This document shows, in pieces, positions 7,358-11,724 of a stretch of DNA of 11,724 nucleotides. The DNA is from Pinguiococcus pyrenoidosus (taxonomy: Eukaryota; Sar; Pinguiophyceae; Pinguiochrysidales; Pinguiochrysidaceae), in the NCBI GenBank assembly GCA_019677205.1, contig JAAMXY010003624.1:1-11724 (forward strand), written 5' to 3'. How positions within the stretch are numbered: the first letter of the stretch is position 1; the number at the start of each line of letters is the position of its first letter. The translations under genes were made by a program, and so were the position numbers. The notes under the pieces were generated by a model, which ran no database searches, was not told the DNA's origin, and saw nothing but the letters and a program-made list of their open reading frames with translations.

Positions 7358-8689
7358 CTAGTTGATCGTGATCGTTTCAGGAAGCTTCGGGACGCCGCGG
7401 GCTTCGCGGATAACCCAGTCTGCGATGGTGTCCGCAAGCCTCTGTGCACCGACCTGGTCCCCAAGAGACCAGCGGAAGGACGTGGAGGCGAGATTGCGAA
7501 CGAAGTCTTCTCCGAAAACCTCCGAGTAAGGCGAGGCAGCGGTGCGGACGTCCTCGTTGTCGATGTCCAACTCCAGATACGCTGGCGTCAGATGATTCCC
7601 TTCCAGCTGCAACGTGCGATACCCGCGCGCAACGTCCTGCATATCGATGGGCAGCGCACCGATTAGCTCGTTCGACGTGTCGAGCTCGTCTTCGTCCAAC
7701 TGAAGGAACAGGGGAAGCCACTGGATGGCAGCAGCGATGGCACGCTCGCGGCTGCTGGCTTCCTTCTGCGCCTGCCCTTCCGCATCCCATTGCCTCCAGC
7801 CCTCCTCGCCGTTCTCCATGGCCGCGACGTAGTCTTCCAGCAGGTTCACGACCCGGAGAGTGGTCTCCTGCGCAGTGGGCACGAAGTCGAAGCCAAGCGA
7901 GGTTGCGACGTTCTGCAAGATGTCGAACACCGGATCTGGCACCCTTCCCATCGTGTCGCTCCCGGAGTACGCCCGGATGAGATCCTTGACGAAGGTCAAG
8001 GACGTGCTGATGGGTGCGTTGTTGAAGCCTGTCACTGCCAGCGCCTTGATCTTGGCATTCTCCAAGTCGCCCGCGGCGAGCGCCGCTTCGACCTCTCGCA
8101 TGCGGTTTAGCAGAAGGAGCTTGCCGCCTAGGCTATGCCCGAACTGAAGCTCCGCAAGCTGGCCCCGCGGACGCCACCCGAAGCTCGCTTCGCCCTCGGT
8201 CAGAGTCTCATCCAGCATCCTCATGCAGTTCTTGCTGATGGTATCGTGGTCGAGACTGCGCGTTGCGTCATACGGCGTGGCCACAACCGCCAAGCCACGC
8301 CCGAAAGCAGGGTTGATGGCGACGCGCCGGAGGAGCGCATCGTAGCAGAGCTGGGGATACTGCGCAATACCGAAACCGCCTACGAAGTGCAGGACAGCCC
8401 ACGGCGTCACGTCCTCCGACTGCAAGACCAAGGCCCCGGAAGCACTGGTGCGCCAGGCAAAGCCGTCCGGGGAGTTCTTGCCATCTCCTTGGCGCTGCCG
8501 CGCATCTTCAATCCGCTTCAGGGAGTTCCGGAGCGCCAAGCCGCCGCTGGTGAGGTCATCAGGCGTCTGGAACAGCCGCGAAGAGCGGCTGGAGATCCGG
8601 CGGAACTTCGCTGGAGAGCGCAAGCCAAGGCTCGGCGAGGTCACCAGCAGGAGCAGAAGCCCTAGGCCTCGCTGCGCCGCAGCTAACAT
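7358..8689 (-). CDS. DUF1350 alpha/beta-hydrolase-like protein, probably plastid-targeted
   Basis: This is an intronless frame of 443 residues from the ATG at 8689. That start was chosen because it puts a signal peptide at the very N-terminus: MLAAAQRGLGLLLLLVTSPS, then LGLRS, where cleavage is likely. A Ser/Arg-rich, acid-free stretch (about residues 23-40) resembles a transit peptide. The signal-plus-transit layout is that of proteins sent to a secondary plastid. The DUF1350 core follows, with AVLHFVGGFGIAQYPQLCYD at about 98-117 and the nucleophile-elbow motif GHSLGG at 184-189 (Ser186). A GNHLTP motif at 364-369 has a candidate catalytic His366. The fold suggests a hydrolase, but family members have no firmly known substrate. 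The frame stays open upstream to a TTG at 8899. An alternative ATG at 8770 would add 27 residues and bury the signal peptide. Confidence 0.85.
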   Translation of the reverse strand: MLAAAQRGLGLLLLLVTSPSLGLRSPAKFRRISSRSSRLFQTPDDLTSGGLALRNSLKRIEDARQRQGDGKNSPDGFAWRTSASGALVLQSEDVTPWAVLHFVGGFGIAQYPQLCYDALLRRVAINPAFGRGLAVVATPYDATRSLDHDTISKNCMRMLDETLTEGEASFGWRPRGQLAELQFGHSLGGKLLLLNRMREVEAALAAGDLENAKIKALAVTGFNNAPISTSLTFVKDLIRAYSGSDTMGRVPDPVFDILQNVATSLGFDFVPTAQETTLRVVNLLEDYVAAMENGEEGWRQWDAEGQAQKEASSRERAIAAAIQWLPLFLQLDEDELDTSNELIGALPIDMQDVARGYRTLQLEGNHLTPAYLELDIDNEDVRTAASPYSEVFGEDFVRNLASTSFRWSLGDQVGAQRLADTIADWVIREARGVPKLPETITIN

Positions 8690-8914
8690 GCCGGAACCGC
8701 CAAGTACAGAGCGGAAGCCTCGCCTCGCCAGCTGGGTGCCAGGCCGCCGCGCTCGCTCCGGCGTCCACATGGCACTTCGGCCGAACGTTGTCCGTCTGTC
8801 ACAAGCCCGTTTCCGGGACAGACGGATCCAGTCCAAAGTTCCCGCGCTTTCTGGGGGCGGGCCTTCGTGGGGAGAAAGCCGGGTGCTTGGGTGGGCCAAG
8901 CGCGCGACGACGCG
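8690..8914. promoter_or_regulatory. Bidirectional promoter region between DUF1350 and TPR-Tudor genes
   Basis: These 225 bases separate the chosen start of the minus-strand DUF1350 gene from the ATG of the plus-strand TPR-Tudor gene, so both transcripts should start here. A 10-bp inverted repeat lies almost exactly at the midpoint. No TATA-like element was seen. The minus-strand frame stays open through much of this region, so part of it could be extra coding sequence if the DUF1350 start is further out. Confidence 0.45.
8791..8826. repeat. Inverted repeat in the divergent promoter
   Basis: TCCGTCTGTC at 8791-8800 is exactly complementary to GACAGACGGA at 8817-8826, with a 16-base spacer. 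The spacer contains a shorter CCCG/CGGG pairing. It lies centrally between two divergent start codons, as expected for a palindromic protein-binding site, though a chance occurrence is possible. Confidence 0.6.
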
Positions 8915-11724
8915 ATGAGCTTCGCCGCGATCGACAAGCTGGACGATGGGGTAAGCGGTGCAATGGATGAGAGTGGCGCACGGGATACATCGCGGGCGGG
9001 CGTGTACGCTCCGCGCTTGTCAATGCAAAGCGCGGGCTCCGCTCTACAGCGTCGACCAACTCACGCTTGTTTCAGGCGTCTGCGAGCCAAGAAGCAGCGG
9101 AGAGCCATGGAGAGATGCATTATGCGAAGTCTCGCAAAGCTTTCAGCGCCGCGCTGGAGGCGTACAGTGCCGGAGACCGAGACGGGGCGCAAGGAGAGCT
9201 GCTGCGGCTGAGGGAAGAGGTACGTTCCGGCCGTCCTCGTCGTGATCCGATGCAGAAGCTTGACGACGGAATCGGACAGGTGCAAAGCGGGCGGGAGCGA
9301 GTGCGCAAGGATCAGCAGGAGAGAACGAGGGAGAGCAGGGAGGAGATTGCTGATCGATACGACCATCTCTATTGCCTGGTGCTCAAGACTCTTGGAGACA
9401 TCGCCAACTCCAAGGCGCTGCATCTGGAAGCCTTTGCATGCTATGGCGATGCCGTCGAAGCTGGCGAAAGGAGTGTCGTCCTCTTTCACCGCTTCGCGAA
9501 GGCAGCCTGCAACAGTGGCAACCTCGGCGTCGCAGGGACGGCGATCGAGCACTGCCTTGCGATCAATCCAAACTTCCTCCCCGCCTTGTCACTGCTCGCC
9601 GATCTTCGTGCGAAGGCGGCCAGGATGGACCGTCCGAGTAGCGACGACAGCACACGGAGCGGGGGTCAAACGGATGCAGTCGAGCTGAGCGTCGCTGAAG
9701 ATCCACACGACGCGCTGCAAACCGCGCAGGAACTGTGCAATGCCTTGATCGCTCAAAGCGAGAAGGTCGACGCGCTACAGCCCGTCTGCGCCGTCTTTAC
9801 CGCGGAGGTTGGTGATCAAGACCCTCCCCATGAGACAGTAAGCGGCTTGAAGCGGGTGGAAGCATCTCCAGGCAAGCATCGCTCGAACCGTAGCGAGCAA
9901 GATCCCAATCGCATTCGCGAAGGATTTGGAACCCCCGCAGAGCGACGGCAGGACTTGTGTCCCCTTCTGGCCAGTGAAGTGCGTCCCGGTGACTTCGTGA
10001 AGGCAAACTTCGCTGGAGATGACATGTGGTACATCGCCAAGGTGGTCCACGTCCGGTCTCCCCAGATTCGAGTGAAGTATCTCTCCGACGGCGTCGAGGA
10101 AGAGGCTCTTCTTCCGGACCCCGACATCCTGAGGGTGTCTGATGACGAGAGAGACATCCTGCTGGCGGCTGAGGAGAACGCTCGGCGAGACGAGATGCCT
10201 ACTAAGGCAGGCGAGGACGGAGGCAGCGACGTTCTCGGAGAGGACGCATCTGCAGACGACAAGAGTTCCGCCGTGAAAGACAAGCCTCGGCGATCCGCAC
10301 GGAGGAAGGCCACTTCCTTGCTTGCCAAGGGTGCAGACTTCGTAGACGGAACGACACCCGTTGGGGCACGGACTGAGAAAGAGAAAGCTGATGCGCTTGA
10401 GTACCTTTGCGACGCCTGTGGTGACCTTGACGAGGTTCCATCAGATGCCGAGGAGGACACGGAGGCCCCCAGTAATGCGAACGAGGCGCAACAGGGAGAT
10501 CGACGCCCAGCAAGTGAGTCAGTGATTCTCCGAGCGGGCATAGCGAGGGAATGCGAGTTCGTGAAGTCGATGAGTATTGCCCTCGCGTCTCAAGACGGCG
10601 GCATCCAGACGCACACCGAGATCCGCGCCACGGAAGAGATGGAAGATGGCAACAGCGACTTGGCTGATCGACTTCGAGACTCGTTCGACACTGAAGAGTT
10701 CCCAAACGCTTTCTTTGCTCTGCGCGAGGTCATAGGGGTGGTTTCAACGTTTGCAGGTGCACCGAAGGGTGACTCGACTCCGTTCCCATCGGACTTGAGA
10801 GAGTCTCTTGGCAAGGCTTGCAAGATTTGCGTGGAGTACTTCGGGTTTGACGCCCTCTTCGCTTCGTCCGATCTGCGCTTTTCTACGGACGAATGTCTTT
10901 TCGTCGCGGAATGCATGTCGGAAGCGGCTGCACAACTTGACGGGTTTGGAGACTTGCGGACGAGGGCGACCGTTGATCGGCTGTTGTTTCGAGCCGCGGA
11001 AAACCTCGCTGCCCAGGACTCAGGGCAGGCGAGGCATCGACGGGCTTGGGCGCGGCATGCATTCCTCTCCGGATCACTCTGTCTGGCTCAGGGGGATCGC
11101 CGTGGTGCGAGCGCAGCGTTCGCCATGGCCTTGGACGCGGTACTTGGCAAGAACAAGTTTCGCTCTAGGGGAAAAGATGCCTCCGTGGAAGTGGCAATGC
11201 CGCACTTGATTGACGTCCAGCGGCTTTCAGCAGCCGTGGTGGAGCAGCGAATGACTCGCACAAAGCTCGAGGGAACGCTCGCTGAAATCCAGAAGCAGTA
11301 CCGCAAGGTTCGTCTTTCAAGCCCGAAAGGCACGGACGAGCTCACGGAAGCTTTTGGCTCGCTGGAAGCCAAGCTTGACAGAGTCTTCAAGCTTCGAGGG
11401 GACTCCGAGTTGGCGCATGCGGCCGCCGTTTCCTATCTACTCAAAGACCTCTACCGATACGCGAGGGAGGCCTCGGTCCAAAGATCAAAGCCGCCTCGGC
11501 CAAGTGCTTTGTCACTGCCGAAACCGGGACAGCTGACGGCGCCGTTCCCTCCTCGGTCAGTGCAAGACAATCCCCAGGGGCGAGGTGCCATGATTGCGCA
11601 GATACCATCTCCTGGCGCGAAGCCTGGTTCTGGTCCGAAGTTGCCTCTCTCAGGCGACAACTCGACAGAAGGTCATGGCAGCCGGGCGAACGCGCCTGCC
11701 GTGGCAGCAACGAAACCTGGACAA
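8915..11724 (+). CDS. TPR and Tudor-like protein resembling HIR3/CABIN1, 3' partial
   Basis: Exon 8915..8950 joins to 9076..11724, giving about 895 codons that remain open at the window end. I read every frame-1 codon from 9061 onward and found no stop. Exon 1 encodes MSFAAIDKLDDG. Exon 2 begins with TPR-like helices (HYAKSRKAFSAALEAYSAGD), then about residues 108-185: LYCLVLKTLGDIANSKALHL, GNLGVAGTAIEHCLAINPNF. This layout matches the N-terminal TPRs of HIR3/CABIN1, subunits of the HIRA histone H3.3 chaperone complex. A Tudor-like domain follows at about 313-367 (RPGDFVKANFAGDDMWYIAK, then IRVKYLSDGVEEE), then a basic patch (PRRSARRKA) and acidic disorder. A long helical region (about 493-815) contains FLSGSLCLAQGDRRGASAAF, again CABIN1-like. 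A proline-rich tail starts at about 820. The family call is by remembered architecture. If splicing of 8951-9075 is wrong, the first ATG in exon 2 is at 9115. Confidence 0.75.
8951..9075 (+). other. Intron 1 of the TPR-Tudor gene, 125 bases, phase 0
   Basis: The donor is GTAAGC after GGG, and the acceptor is CTTGTTTCAG ending at 9075. A CTCAC branch-like motif lies just upstream. Both junctions are phase 0, so the 12-codon first exon runs directly into the TPR frame. Frame 1 has a stop at 8968-8970 and no ATG until 9115, which supports splicing. Confidence 0.75.
9220..9279 (+). other. Candidate 60-base in-frame intron or optional segment
   Basis: GTACGT is a strong donor at 9220, and GGACAG is an acceptor ending at 9279. 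Both are phase 0, the segment is exactly 20 codons, and it contains no in-frame stop. Splicing would join LREE to VQSGRERV. Retention inserts 20 residues that include QKLDDGIG. The pyrimidine tract is weak, so this is either a true short intron, an optional exon part, or plain coding sequence. Confidence 0.4.
9976..10140 (+). other. Tudor-like domain within the TPR gene
   Basis: The codons read a compact beta-rich module: a GDFVKANF strand, MWYIAKVV, IRVKYLSDG and a closing DILRV. The spacing of W-Y, V-K-Y and a D-G turn matches the G..V.A...WY.A.V...V.Y.DG pattern of Tudor and related royal-family domains, which bind methylated lysine or arginine. Confidence 0.65.

Noticed and set aside
8690-8899. 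N-terminally longer DUF1350 protein from a TTG at 8899 or ATG at 8770
   Set aside because: TTG is an unlikely eukaryotic start, and both extensions would bury an otherwise terminal signal peptide. The ATG at 8770 remains possible.
8135-8918. Plus-strand open frames of 176 and 156 codons
   Set aside because: Both are antisense to the well-supported DUF1350 gene and carry no recognisable motif.
10514-10761. GTGAGT at 10514 and a TTTGCAG ending at about 10760 as a possible intron
   Set aside because: The whole interval is open in frame and reads as normal helical coding sequence, so there is no need for an intron.
1-11724. Prokaryotic origin, tRNA genes, insertion sequences or CRISPR
   Set aside because: No operon spacing or ribosome sites were seen, several phase-consistent GT-AG introns are present, and no tRNA, transposase or spaced-repeat pattern was found by eye.

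Overview
This window looks like nuclear DNA from a compact, GC-rich unicellular eukaryote, most likely a photosynthetic protist whose plastid came from secondary endosymbiosis. The evidence is a set of short GT-AG introns (65 to 201 bases, every one phase-consistent), eukaryotic domain types (IQ, EF-hand, SET, ankyrin, TPR, Tudor-like), and a DUF1350 protein. DUF1350 is typical of cyanobacteria and plastids, and here it carries an apparent signal peptide followed by a Ser/Arg-rich, transit-like stretch. The lineage cannot be named from this sequence alone.

There are five genes, and their strands alternate strictly: + - + - +. (1) Positions 1-3845, +, 5' end outside the window: a large IQ-motif protein whose last exon adds an EF-hand, joined by one 65-base intron. 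(2) Positions 3863-5807, -: three exons encoding a 554-residue protein with a helical N-terminal region and a C-terminal SET domain split across all three exons. Its first intron contains an 8-bp minisatellite. (3) Positions 6384-7142, +: a 252-residue ankyrin-repeat protein. Its coding sequence contains a perfect 13-bp hairpin with a GCAA tetraloop. (4) Positions 7358-8689, -: a DUF1350 alpha/beta-hydrolase-like protein, probably plastid-targeted. (5) Positions 8915-11724, +, 3' end outside the window: a short first exon, then a 2.6-kb exon encoding TPR-like repeats, a Tudor-like domain and a long helical region. It resembles HIR3/CABIN1 histone-chaperone subunits.

Genes 1 and 2 end tail to tail with only 17 bases between their stop codons. 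Genes 3 and 4 also converge, 215 bases apart. Genes 2 and 3 diverge across 576 bases holding five CCAAT/ATTGG pentamers and a TATAAA. Genes 4 and 5 diverge across 225 bases holding a 10-bp inverted repeat near the midpoint.

This is not an operon, and no single pathway links the genes. Two loose themes can be seen: chromatin (the SET and HIR3/CABIN1-like genes) and a possible calcium/cytoskeleton or ciliary theme (the IQ/EF-hand and ankyrin genes). No RNA genes, mobile elements or CRISPR arrays were seen.
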